64,000 bases of DNA from assembly GCF_000482545.1 (NCBI RefSeq), contig NZ_KI519455.1, forward strand, positions 62,001 to 126,000, given 5' to 3'. The notes beneath the pieces were generated by a model, which saw nothing but the letters and a program-made list of their open reading frames with translations, was not told the origin of the DNA and searched no databases. Of this stretch, positions 17,495 to 25,885 are shown one piece after another (positions within the stretch are counted from its first letter, which is position 1; every line of letters begins with the position of its first letter). Made by a program: the position numbers and the translations under genes. Source of the DNA: Arthrobacter sp. 35W. GTDB lineage: Bacteria > Actinomycetota > Actinomycetes > Actinomycetales > Micrococcaceae.

Positions 17495-18349
17495 CTAGCT
17501 GGCCGCCACGCGGGCACGCTCGGCGTCGAGGTCGAAATCACCCTTCGGCCACTGCAGATTGAGCGTGGCGAGGGCGTCGATCAGGATCTCCTGGACGGCT
17601 AGACGGGCATACCACTTCTTGTCTGCGGGCACCACGTGCCAGGGGGCACCGCCCGTGGTCGTCTTCTCGAAGGCTGTCTGGTAGGCCTCCATGTACTGGG
17701 GCCAGTAGGCCCGCTCATCGAGGTCGCTGGTGCTGTACTTCCAATATTTGCTGGGGTCCTGGAGCCTGGCCGTCAGCCGCGCCTTCTGCTCTTCGGGGCT
17801 GAGGTTCAGCATCACTTTCACCACCGTGGTGCCGTTGGCCGCCAGCTCGGCCTCGAAATCGTTGATGGCCGCATAGCGGCGTTCCAGCTCCGCCTCATCG
17901 GCCCAGCCGTGGACGCGGTGGATGAGCACATCCTCGTAGTGGGATCTGTCGAACACGCCAAACATGCCGGCACCGGGCACGGCCTTGCGGATGCGCCAGA
18001 GGAAGTCGTGGGACTTTTCCTCGTCGGTGGGTGCTTTGAAGGCCTTCAGTGCCACACCTTGCGGGTCCACGGAGCCCACCACATGCTGCACGATGCCGCC
18101 CTTGCCCGCGGTGTCCATGGCTTGGAGCACCAGCAGCACCGACCGGGTGCCGCCGTAGCGGCTCTCGGCAAACAGCTGTTCCTGGAGGGTGGCCAGCACC
18201 TTGGACCGCACCGCCAGTTCCGCGGCGCCGTCGGCCTTCTTTCCGGAAAAACCCGGGGACGCATCGGTGGGCTGCCCCGACAAGTGGAACCCCTCCCCCA
18301 CTCGCAACAGCTGGGCCGGGGGCTGGTCAAAAGCATGCTGGTCGGGCAT
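17495..18349 (-). CDS. Polyphosphate kinase 2 (PPK2 family)
   Basis: A 284-residue cytosolic kinase that transfers phosphate between polyphosphate and nucleotides. Walker A is at residues 78-85 in 'AMDTAGKGG'. 'GVFDRSHYEDVL' holds the Walker-B-like and lid residues, and 'KVMLNLSPEEQKARL' plus 'DPSKYWKYSTSDLDER' are typical of single-domain PPK2 proteins. Length matches the single-domain form. Whether it prefers AMP, ADP or GDP cannot be decided. The aminotransferase gene ends 144 bases upstream on the same strand. Confidence 0.92.
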   Translation of the reverse strand: MPDQHAFDQPPAQLLRVGEGFHLSGQPTDASPGFSGKKADGAAELAVRSKVLATLQEQLFAESRYGGTRSVLLVLQAMDTAGKGGIVQHVVGSVDPQGVALKAFKAPTDEEKSHDFLWRIRKAVPGAGMFGVFDRSHYEDVLIHRVHGWADEAELERRYAAINDFEAELAANGTTVVKVMLNLSPEEQKARLTARLQDPSKYWKYSTSDLDERAYWPQYMEAYQTAFEKTTTGGAPWHVVPADKKWYARLAVQEILIDALATLNLQWPKGDFDLDAERARVAAS

Positions 18350-18493
18350 GGAAGGATCCGTTCTGCCGAAGTGGACAACTGTCCGGCGGCGCCGGCCCGG
18401 CCGTTGGGGCAGTCTGCCCTGCCGGCCGGGGCCTCGCGGCCGTGCGCCCAGCTTACGACGCGGCGGGGATCCAGCGCCGGGAAACCTTCCGTG

Positions 18494-19711
18494 TCACGGC
18501 TTGTAGCCGCCCAGGAACTCGGCAATCCGGCCGATCGCGTCCTCGAGGTCCTTCACATTCGGCAGTGTGACCAGACGGAAGTGGTCGGGCCGCACCCAGT
18601 TGAAGGCGGTGCCGTGGGAGATCAGGATCTTCTGCTGGCGCAGCAGGTCCAGGGCGAACTTCTCATCGCTCTTGATCGGGTAGACCTCCGGGTCCAGCTT
18701 CGGGAAGAGGTACAGCGCACCCTTGGCCTGGTTGACGGAGACTCCGGGGATCTCGTTGAGCATCTTGTAGGCGATGTCGCGCTGCTCGCGCAGCCGTCCG
18801 CCGGGCAGGATCAGGTCCTCGATGCTCTGGTGTCCGCCCAGGGCCGTCTGGATGGCGTGCTGGCCGGGCGCATTGGCGCACAGGCGCATATTGGCGAGCA
18901 GGTTGATGCCCTCCAGATAGTCCGCGGCGTCGGCCTTGGGGCCGGAAATGGCCAGCCACCCCGAGCGGTAGCCGCAGATGCGGTAGGCCTTGGACAGGCC
19001 GGAGAAGGTCATGCACAGGACGTCGTCGCCGGTGAGCGTGGCGGTGTTGATGTGCTCGGCCTCGTCGTAGAGGATCTTCTCGTAGATCTCGTCGGAGAAG
19101 ATGACCAGGCCGTGCCTGCGCGCCAGATCCACCATGCCCTGCAGGATGTGCCGCGGGTAGACGGCGCCGGTGGGGTTGTTGGGGTTGATGATCACGATGC
19201 CCTTGGTGTTGGGCGTGATCTTCGCTTCCAGATCCTCAAGGTCCGGCCACCACTCGTTGTCCTCATCGCAGAGGTAGTGCACCGGGCGTCCGCCGGCCAG
19301 GCTCACGGATGCGGTCCAGAGCGGGTAGTCGGGCGTGGGCACCAGGATCTCGTCGCCGTTGTTCAGCAGAGCCATGAGCGAGAGCGTGATGAGCTCGCTG
19401 ACGCCGTTGCCGAGGTAGACGTCGTCGACGTGGATGTTCTGGATGCCGCGCGTTTGGTAGTACTGCACGACGGCGGTGCGCGCGGAGAAGATGCCGCGGG
19501 AGTCCGTGTAGCCCTGCGCGTGCGGCAGGTGCTTGATCATGTCCACCAGGATGGCGTCGGGGGCCTCAAAGCCAAACGGCGCCGGGTTGCCGATGTTCAG
19601 CTTGAGGATGCGGTGGCCCTCCGCCTCCATCTGCTGGGCCTGCTGCAACAGCGGGCCGCGGATGTCGTAGAGGACGTTGTGAAGCTTGGTGGACTGGGTG
19701 AATTCTGCCAT
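18494..19711 (-). CDS. Pyridoxal phosphate-dependent aminotransferase (alanine transaminase type)
   Basis: A 405-residue class I/II aminotransferase. The Schiff-base lysine is Lys241 in 'SGLSKAYRICGYRSGW'. 'NIGNPAPFGFEAPDAI', 'QGYTDSRGIFSAR', 'INPNNPTGAVY' and 'FSDEIYEKI' match the AlaA/YfbQ group, which converts pyruvate and glutamate into alanine and 2-oxoglutarate. Start ATG at 19711. It lies 85 bases after the binding-lipoprotein gene on the same strand. Confidence 0.9.
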   Translation of the reverse strand: MAEFTQSTKLHNVLYDIRGPLLQQAQQMEAEGHRILKLNIGNPAPFGFEAPDAILVDMIKHLPHAQGYTDSRGIFSARTAVVQYYQTRGIQNIHVDDVYLGNGVSELITLSLMALLNNGDEILVPTPDYPLWTASVSLAGGRPVHYLCDEDNEWWPDLEDLEAKITPNTKGIVIINPNNPTGAVYPRHILQGMVDLARRHGLVIFSDEIYEKILYDEAEHINTATLTGDDVLCMTFSGLSKAYRICGYRSGWLAISGPKADAADYLEGINLLANMRLCANAPGQHAIQTALGGHQSIEDLILPGGRLREQRDIAYKMLNEIPGVSVNQAKGALYLFPKLDPEVYPIKSDEKFALDLLRQQKILISHGTAFNWVRPDHFRLVTLPNVKDLEDAIGRIAEFLGGYKP

Positions 19712-19795
19712 TTACCCAATATCCCACAGCGCGGGCGGCGCACCGCTTCGGTGTTGCTTTATGCCGCGGTCCAATGGCGAAAAAGTGGCCTTGGG

Positions 19796-20740
19796 CTACT
19801 TGGCCAGGCCCTTGTCCTTGAGCCAATGCGCGGCGGCCTCGGCCGGGCTGAGCGCCTGCTTGCCGGTGGTGAGCCTGTTCAGCGCCACCAGATCCTCGGT
19901 GGAGAGCGTGGAGGAGACCTTGTTCAACACATCCCGAGCCCGCTGGGGCACGGCGTTGGTGGCGATGACGGGCACCACCACATTGGCCGGCCAGATCTTC
20001 TTGGTGTCTTCCAGCACCACCAGATCGTTCTCCTCCACGGCCGGGGAACTGGTGTGGATGTCGGCCACCAGCACGTTGTCCCGCAGCAATGCCAGCACCA
20101 GTGCGTTGCCGGAGTTGGAGATCGTGGAGACGGACAGCGGGGTGCAGCCATAGGTGCCCTTCAGCGCGCCAAGCCCGTCGGGGCGGGTGGCGAAGTCCCC
20201 GGCGGCGCCCAGGGGCAGCTGCGCGCAGACCTTGGCCAGATCCTCGATGGTCTTCAGCGAGTGCTTCTGCGCGGTGACCTTGGTGACCACCAGGGCATCG
20301 GAGTCGGCGGCCTTTGAGGCATCAAGGAGCGTCAACCCAGCCGGCAGCTTGGCCGCCAGCTGCTTGGGGACGTCCGGGGACTCGGTGGGCTGCGACGTGT
20401 CCACCGTCTCGAGCAGGCTGGCGCCGTAGTCGACGACGACATCGGCCGTGCCCGCCAGCAGCGGCGCCAGCGAGTCGGCGCCCGGAGATGCCACGGGAGC
20501 GACGTTTGCCGGGATGCCGGCGGCGTCCAACGCCCCGGCATAGATCTGCGCCAGCACCTCGTTCTCGCCCGGATTCGCCGCGTCCGGAACGGGCCCGGCC
20601 GTGACGATGAGCGGCACGGCGCTGGCCGAGGCCGACGACGACGGCGAGGGGGCAGGAGTGGGGGCGGAGCAACCGGCCAGCAGAAGAGCCGCCAGGCCCA
20701 ATGCCAGCGCCTTGGGCCCGCGTGTCTTTCCGGTGTGCAT
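19796..20740 (-). CDS. Glycine betaine/choline-type ABC substrate-binding lipoprotein (OpuC/ProX-like)
   Basis: A 314-residue exported receptor. The signal peptide ends in the lipobox 'LLLAGC' with Cys near residue 24, followed by a Ser/Pro/Ala linker. The body shows the type-II fold pattern for quaternary amines: 'DVVVDYGASLLETVD', 'LAKVCAQLPLGAAGDFATRPDGLGALKGTYG' and 'VLVADIHTSSPAVEENDLVVLEDTKKIWPANVVVPVI'. No permease or ATPase gene is next to it, so it is an orphan receptor or works with a distant transporter. Start at 20740. Confidence 0.85.
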   Translation of the reverse strand: MHTGKTRGPKALALGLAALLLAGCSAPTPAPSPSSSASASAVPLIVTAGPVPDAANPGENEVLAQIYAGALDAAGIPANVAPVASPGADSLAPLLAGTADVVVDYGASLLETVDTSQPTESPDVPKQLAAKLPAGLTLLDASKAADSDALVVTKVTAQKHSLKTIEDLAKVCAQLPLGAAGDFATRPDGLGALKGTYGCTPLSVSTISNSGNALVLALLRDNVLVADIHTSSPAVEENDLVVLEDTKKIWPANVVVPVIATNAVPQRARDVLNKVSSTLSTEDLVALNRLTTGKQALSPAEAAAHWLKDKGLAK

Positions 20741-20781
20741 CACACCCCCAATCCTACCCAGCGGATGATCCCGCCTGGTTC

Positions 20782-22638
20782 CTAGGGAAGGCTTTCCACG
20801 TGGTGGGCCGGTGCACCGAGCTCGGGAAGTTCGCGCAGTTCCAGCGTGCTGCCGCGGTGTTCCAGCTCCAGCACCGTGATGGTGTTGGCGCCTTCGCGCA
20901 GCAGCGGGGCCGGCACGTACAGCGTGATCTGCGGCCCCACCTCCCAGTAGCGGCCCAGCAGGAAACCGTTGATCCACACAAAGCCCTTGCCGAAGCCCGG
21001 CAGCGCCAGATAGGTGTCGGCAGGCTCCTGGACGGTCAGTTCCGCGTGGGCAAAGCCGGAACCGGCGGCGTCGTTCTGCGCTTGGTGCCAGCCGCCGGCC
21101 GGCGCCTGGGCAGTGGCGGCCAGCAGCTCCTCCACAGGGAGCTCCAGCTCAACACGGCGCTGCTCCCAGTGGAAGACATAGCGCTGGTTGATCAGGACGC
21201 CGTCGAGGATGCCCTTGCCCTGGCCGAACAGCGGACCGTAGTTGATGCGGCCCTGGTTCTCGACGAGGATCTCCAGCCGCACGGACACACCGTGGCCGGG
21301 GACCTTGACGCCGTCGACGCCGGTGGCGTCGTCCAGCACACCGGCCAGCACGCCGTCGACCCAGACATAGGCGCGGTCGTGGAGGCCGCGGATCCTGATG
21401 GTCGCCTCGGCGTTGGGCAGGATGGCATTGGCCGTGTAGTGCACCAGACCGCGGTCCAGGCCGAGCTCTTCGAAGCTGAGCGGGCGGACGCTGGAGACCG
21501 GGGCCGCGGCACGGACCAGGTCCAGCAGCCCCGCGCCGGGAGTGGCGGCCAGCGTCTGGGCACCCAGTGCACGCACGGGCGCGGCCAGGTGCGCCGGCAC
21601 GGCTGTGAGTTCGCGGCCGGAGGCGGCGAAGAACGCCTCGCGCATGGCGTGGAACTTCTCTGTCAGCGTGCCGTCCTCGGCGATGGGGGCATCGGAGTCG
21701 TAGCTGGTGACGGTGGGCTGGATGGTCTTGTCGTGGTTGCTGCCGCTGGTCAGGCCGAAGTTGGTTCCACCGTGGGCCATGTACAGGCAGACGGAGCCGC
21801 CCAGATCCAGCATCTTGCGCACCTCCGTGGAGGCGTCCAGGGCCGTGCGGGTGTGGTGGGTTTCCGTCCAGTGGTCGAACCAGCCGTTCCAGAACTCCAC
21901 ATTGAAGAAGGGCTCCTGCGGGCGGCGGCGCTTCCAGACCTCGATGGCCTCATCGCCGCGGCTGCCCAGCGTCGCCGTCGCCCAGGTGTCCTCCAGCTCG
22001 CCGCCGTCCAGGAAGTAGTCGTTGCCGCCGTCGGCGGTGAAGAGCAGCTCGGTGATGCCTCGTTCGGTCAGCGCCGAGCGGTTCCAGCGCAGGTAGTCCT
22101 TGTCATCGCCGTAGCTGCCGTATTCGTTTTCCACCTGGACGGCCACGATGGGCCCACCCTGGCTGGCTTGCAGCGGTGCAAGGACGGGGATCAGGGCGTC
22201 GAACCAGGGCTCAATCGGGGCCGTGAAGCCCGGGTCGGAGGAGCGCAGGGCAACCCCGGGCGTGGAGGTGGCCCAGATGGGGAAGCCGGCGTTGTCCCAC
22301 TCGGCGCAGATGTAGGGGCCGGGGCGCACGATGACGTCCAATCCGGCCTCGCCCGCCAGCGTGATGAACCGGGCCAGGTCGCGCCAGCCCTCGAACGACG
22401 GCGCCACATCCTGGTGCGGCTGGTGGAAGTTCCAGGCAACGTAGGTGTCGAGGGTGTTCACACCCATCGCGGCCAGCCGGGCGATCCTGTCCTCCCATTG
22501 GTCCGGGTGGACGCGGAAGTAGTGGATGGCCCCGGCCAGAATCTGGTGCGGCCGGCCGTTGCGCAGCAGCCGGCCGTCCTGGATGCTCAGCACGCTGCCA
22601 TCGGCAGCAGTGTCACCGAACGAGGTGGGGTTGGACAA
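20782..22638 (-). CDS. Beta-galactosidase, glycoside hydrolase family 35
   Basis: About 618 residues, no signal peptide, so cytosolic. The catalytic acid/base is the second Glu of 'VQVENEYGSYG' (about residue 172) and the nucleophile is the Glu in 'FNVEFWNGWFDHW' (about 248). 'LAGAIHYFRVHPDQWEDR' and 'GPYICAEWDNAGFPIW' are GH35 hallmarks, and C-terminal jelly-roll domains end with 'GFVWINGFLLGRYWEVGPQ'. The start is uncertain: no ATG or GTG lies in frame between the operator and the body. TTG at 22638 is listed, but a GAGGAG about 30 bases earlier may serve an ATT or CTG codon. Divergent from a LacI gene with operators between them. Confidence 0.92.
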   Translation of the reverse strand: MSNPTSFGDTAADGSVLSIQDGRLLRNGRPHQILAGAIHYFRVHPDQWEDRIARLAAMGVNTLDTYVAWNFHQPHQDVAPSFEGWRDLARFITLAGEAGLDVIVRPGPYICAEWDNAGFPIWATSTPGVALRSSDPGFTAPIEPWFDALIPVLAPLQASQGGPIVAVQVENEYGSYGDDKDYLRWNRSALTERGITELLFTADGGNDYFLDGGELEDTWATATLGSRGDEAIEVWKRRRPQEPFFNVEFWNGWFDHWTETHHTRTALDASTEVRKMLDLGGSVCLYMAHGGTNFGLTSGSNHDKTIQPTVTSYDSDAPIAEDGTLTEKFHAMREAFFAASGRELTAVPAHLAAPVRALGAQTLAATPGAGLLDLVRAAAPVSSVRPLSFEELGLDRGLVHYTANAILPNAEATIRIRGLHDRAYVWVDGVLAGVLDDATGVDGVKVPGHGVSVRLEILVENQGRINYGPLFGQGKGILDGVLINQRYVFHWEQRRVELELPVEELLAATAQAPAGGWHQAQNDAAGSGFAHAELTVQEPADTYLALPGFGKGFVWINGFLLGRYWEVGPQITLYVPAPLLREGANTITVLELEHRGSTLELRELPELGAPAHHVESLP

Positions 22639-22751
22639 CTGGGCTTCCAGAGTAATCAGGCTCCTCGGGTTGTTGCCGGACGACGGCGGCCACAGGGGCT
22701 CCGTCCGGCCATGCAGGCCGGGCCGGCGGCCGACCCGGGCACATACTAATC

Positions 22752-22765
22752 TGTTATCGATAACA
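22752..22765. promoter_or_regulatory. LacI-family operator upstream of the GH35 gene
   Basis: Perfect 14-base palindrome TGTTATCGATAACA with a central CpG, as expected for a LacI-type half-site pair. It lies between the divergent GH35 and LacI genes, 113 bases before the listed GH35 start and 100 before the regulator start. Confidence 0.7.
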
Positions 22766-22825
22766 AGACTAACGCCATTCCGGCAGGCACGTCCATTCAG
22801 GGTGTGCCAATCCTCCGATGTTAGT

Positions 22826-22836
22826 GTTGTTACAAC
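22826..22836. promoter_or_regulatory. Possible second LacI-family operator
   Basis: GTTGTTACAAC, five-base arms around one central base, sharing the TGTTA half-site with the palindrome at 22752. It sits 30 bases before the LacI start, where it could mediate autoregulation. Confidence 0.4.
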
Positions 22837-22865
22837 CAACAGGGCGCCCCGAGTGAAGGACCACA

Positions 22866-23885
22866 ATGCAGAAGCGGCAGTTCAATAGGGCTCCGGCCAT
22901 GCGCGATGTTGCGCAGGCGGCGGGCGTGTCCGCCCAGACGGTGTCGCGTGTACTCAGCGACCATCCCAATGTCCAGGAGGTCACGAAGCGGCGCGTGCTG
23001 GCCGCCGTGGAGGAACTGGGCTACCGCCGCAACAACACCGCCCGGGCGCTCGTCACCGGGCTCAGCCGCACCATCGGCGTCGTCACCCTGGCCACCAACA
23101 ACTACTCCCGCTCCTCACTGGCGCTCGGCGTGGAGCTCGCCGCCCGCGAGGCTGGCTACGCCGTCAACTCCGTCACCTCAAACCTCAGCACCCAGGGCCT
23201 GACCGAGGCCGTCAGCCGCCTGGTGCAGCAGGGTGTGGACGGTTTGATCATCGCCGCGCCGCTGCAGGAAGCGGCCCGGCGGGTCCGCGAGATCACCGCA
23301 CGCATCCCCACCGTCACCACCGACGGATCCTCGGGCATGAGCGACGAATTGGTGGGCGTGGACCAGGAGTCCGCCGTCGTACTGGCCACCAACCACCTGC
23401 TGGGGTTGGGGCACCGCACCGTGTGGCACGTCTCCGGCCCGCCCGAGTGGTCCGACGCCGCCAGCCGTCTGGACAGCTGGCGCCGGGCCTTGGAGAAGGC
23501 CGGCCGCGAGGTGCCGCCCGAACTCCACGGCGACTGGAGCCCGGAATCGGGCTACCGCAGCGGGCTGATTCTGGGCCGCATGCCGGATGTGACGGCCATT
23601 CTGGTGGCCAGCGACGAAATGGCCTTCGGCGTGATCCGCGCCTTGACCGAACTGGGCCGGCGCATCCCGGAGGACGTCTCCGTGGTGGGCATCGATGACA
23701 TCGACCTGGCCGCCTACGCGACCCCGCCGCTGACCACCGTCCGCCAGTCCTTTGAGGACACCGGGCGCCGGGCCGTCTTCCACCTGTTGGAGCAGATCGA
23801 GAACCCCGAGGCCGAGCACACGCACCAGGTGGTCGAGCCGACGCTGGTCATCCGCAAGAGCACCGCCCCGCCGCCCTCCGTCTAG
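22866..23885 (+). CDS. LacI family transcriptional regulator
   Basis: A 339-residue repressor. The N-terminal helix-turn-helix and hinge read 'AMRDVAQAAGVSAQTVSRVLSDHPNVQEVTKRRVLAAVEELGYRRNNTARAL', the standard LacI signature. The periplasmic-binding-protein-like sensor domain follows, with 'GVDGLIIAAPL', 'RIPEDVSVVGIDDIDLAAYATPPLTTVRQ' near the end. It is divergent from the GH35 gene with two palindromes in the 227-base gap, so it most likely represses that gene in the absence of a galactoside. Confidence 0.95.
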   Translation: MQKRQFNRAPAMRDVAQAAGVSAQTVSRVLSDHPNVQEVTKRRVLAAVEELGYRRNNTARALVTGLSRTIGVVTLATNNYSRSSLALGVELAAREAGYAVNSVTSNLSTQGLTEAVSRLVQQGVDGLIIAAPLQEAARRVREITARIPTVTTDGSSGMSDELVGVDQESAVVLATNHLLGLGHRTVWHVSGPPEWSDAASRLDSWRRALEKAGREVPPELHGDWSPESGYRSGLILGRMPDVTAILVASDEMAFGVIRALTELGRRIPEDVSVVGIDDIDLAAYATPPLTTVRQSFEDTGRRAVFHLLEQIENPEAEHTHQVVEPTLVIRKSTAPPPSV

Positions 23886-23918
23886 CCGCGGGCAGCGCCC
23901 CAGTTTCGTGTGGAATTT

Positions 23919-24821
23919 TTAGCGGTCCACGAGCTCCAGGACGCCGAAGATCGGATCCTTGTCCAGGATCCGCACCTCACCCAGCCCGGCGGCCGCGGCG
24001 TGGGTCCGGAACGACTGCTGCAGCGCCGGCTGGTTGCTGCCCAAACCGCTGCCCAGCACGATGGGCCCCGTGATGCCCAGCTGGTGGGCGCATTGGGCGG
24101 CCAGCTCGACCAGATCCCTTGCCGCCGTCTCGATCATGGCCAGGCTCTCGGCGTGCCCGGCCGCTGCTGCGTCAAAGACCACCGGCGACACCGCGGCCCA
24201 GTACCGCCGGGTGGTGCCGTGGTGGAAGTGGGCAATGAGTGCACGCGGATCATCGAGTCCGACGTGCGCCAAAAGCGCCGCAGTCAACGTGTCGGGTTCG
24301 AGCCCGAGGTCCATGCGCTTGAGGCTGTGCCGCACCGCCTCGCGTCCCAGCCAGTAGCCGCTCCCCTCGTCTCCCAGCAGGTAGCCCCAGCCACCCGCCC
24401 GGGCCGAGGCGCCGTCGTCGTTGGTCCCCCAGGCGGCCGACCCGGTGCCGGCAATCACCGAAACACCAGTCCTGGCGCCACCGGCGGCGAGCAGCAGGCG
24501 GGTGTCATGCACCACCGTGATCTGCGCGCCCGGGGCATGCGGAGCGATCAAGGCTGCGAGCGCCGCGGCGTCCTCATCCGTGTCGATGCCACCTGCACCG
24601 GCGTACACGGCCCGGGGCGCGGCACCCGGAGCTGCGGCGGCCAGAGCGGCGAAAAGCTCCGCCAGATTGGCCTCCGCCACCTCCTTGGGGACATTCTGCA
24701 CATTGGCGCTGCCGGCCACGGCGTCGGCCACCAGCACGCCGTCGCGCCAGGTGATGCCGCGGGTTTTGGAGCCGCCGATGTCCAAGCCGACAACAACGCC
24801 TGCGGGTGTGCTCTGGGTCAT
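23919..24821 (-). CDS. BadF/BadG-type ATPase, N-acetylglucosamine kinase-like
   Basis: A 300-residue ASKHA-fold kinase. The phosphate-1 loop 'VVGLDIGGSKTRG' opens the protein. 'SVIAGTGSAAWG' and 'GGWGYLLGDEGSGYWLGREA' are characteristic of N-acetylglucosamine kinases and their relatives. 'IVLGSGLGSNQP' supplies the adenosine motif. ATG 24821 is preferred over a GTG five codons upstream. Convergent with the LacI gene with 33 bases between stops. It may phosphorylate an amino sugar or other sugar released nearby, which is inference. Confidence 0.85.
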   Translation of the reverse strand: MTQSTPAGVVVGLDIGGSKTRGITWRDGVLVADAVAGSANVQNVPKEVAEANLAELFAALAAAAPGAAPRAVYAGAGGIDTDEDAAALAALIAPHAPGAQITVVHDTRLLLAAGGARTGVSVIAGTGSAAWGTNDDGASARAGGWGYLLGDEGSGYWLGREAVRHSLKRMDLGLEPDTLTAALLAHVGLDDPRALIAHFHHGTTRRYWAAVSPVVFDAAAAGHAESLAMIETAARDLVELAAQCAHQLGITGPIVLGSGLGSNQPALQQSFRTHAAAAGLGEVRILDKDPIFGVLELVDR

Positions 24822-24853
24822 GGCATTTGGGGTCACCCACCTAGACTAGTGGC

Positions 24854-25885
24854 ATGTTTGGCTCCCTCTTGATTGCCGCCCCCATGGCGGGCGGCACCAG
24901 TACGACGGCGCTTGCCACGGCCGCCGCTTCAGCCGGCGCGCTGGGATTCCTTGCCGCCGGGTACAGGAGCGTCCAGGAGGTGGCGGAGCAGATCGCCGCC
25001 ACCCGCGCCGGACTGGCGGGAACGTCCTCCTTCGGCGTCAACGTGTTCGTCCCTGGCGAGACTGGTCTTGATCCTGCGGCCGCTGCCGCGCTGGCCGCCT
25101 ACCGGGCCGTGCTGGAGGAGGAGGCGCAGCGCTGCGGCGCCTCGGTTGGCCCAATTCCGCAGCGGCTGGACGATGAGTGGCCGGAAAAGATCGAGCTGCT
25201 CTGCCAGGACCCCGTGCCCTATGTGAGTTTCACCTTCGGGCTGGCGCCCACTGGCGTTGTCCGGCGGTTGCAGCGTGCGGGCAGCATCGTGCTGGCCAGC
25301 GTCACGACGACGGCGGAGGCCCTGGCCGCGCAGGAAACCGGCGTGGATGCGCTCGTGGTCCAGCACCCAAGCGCCGGCGGACACTCGGCGGCCTTCCTGC
25401 CCGCTCCCGGCACGTCAGGACAGGGCTTCGCCGACGCCGCGGAGCTGGTCCGCGCCGTCGCCGCGTCAACGACCCTGCCATTGGTGGGCGCCGGCGGCAT
25501 TGGAACCCCGGCCCAGGCCAAAGCGGCGCTGGCCGCCGGTGCACGGGCGGTCCAGCTGGGCACCGCCTTGGTCCGGACGCCGGAGAGCGGGGCCCGCGAT
25601 CTGCACAAGAACGCCCTGGCGGACCCTCGCTACACGGAGACAGCCGTTACCCGGGCCTTCACCGGCAGACCCGCCCGGGCCCTGGTGAACCGCTTTGTCC
25701 GCGAGCATTCGGCCCACGCGCCCGAGGCGTATCCACAGGTGCACTTCCTGACGGCCGGCATCCGGGCCGCCGCCGCGGCGGCGGGTGATGCGGGGTCGCT
25801 GAACCTGTGGGCGGGAACCGAATGGCGCCACGCCCGCGCCGATCCCGCCCGCGATGTGCTGGCCGGCTTCCTCAAGGAGCTCTAG
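24854..25885 (+). CDS. Nitronate monooxygenase family protein (NPD-type)
   Basis: A 343-residue FMN-dependent TIM-barrel enzyme related to 2-nitropropane dioxygenase. Seen: 'IAAPMAGGTSTTALATAAASAGALGFLAAGY' with the N-terminal FMN loop, 'FGVNVFVPGE', 'VDALVVQHPSAGGHS' with the conserved Gly-Gly-His, 'LPLVGAGGIGTPAQAKAALAAGARAVQLGTALV' for phosphate binding, and 'AFTGRPARALVNRF'. It is divergent from the kinase gene (32 bases) and its end overlaps the convergent LysR stop by 4 bases. Confidence 0.9.
   Translation: MFGSLLIAAPMAGGTSTTALATAAASAGALGFLAAGYRSVQEVAEQIAATRAGLAGTSSFGVNVFVPGETGLDPAAAAALAAYRAVLEEEAQRCGASVGPIPQRLDDEWPEKIELLCQDPVPYVSFTFGLAPTGVVRRLQRAGSIVLASVTTTAEALAAQETGVDALVVQHPSAGGHSAAFLPAPGTSGQGFADAAELVRAVAASTTLPLVGAGGIGTPAQAKAALAAGARAVQLGTALVRTPESGARDLHKNALADPRYTETAVTRAFTGRPARALVNRFVREHSAHAPEAYPQVHFLTAGIRAAAAAAGDAGSLNLWAGTEWRHARADPARDVLAGFLKEL

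Noticed and set aside
17636-20317. An 893-codon open frame on the plus strand
   Set aside because: It lies opposite PPK2, the aminotransferase and the binding lipoprotein; its residue use (many Gly, Arg, His, Val-Gly repeats) is that of a reverse shadow in GC-rich DNA.
20701-22749. A 682-codon open frame opposite the GH35 gene
   Set aside because: The conserved GH35 active-site strands on the other strand explain the lack of stop codons.
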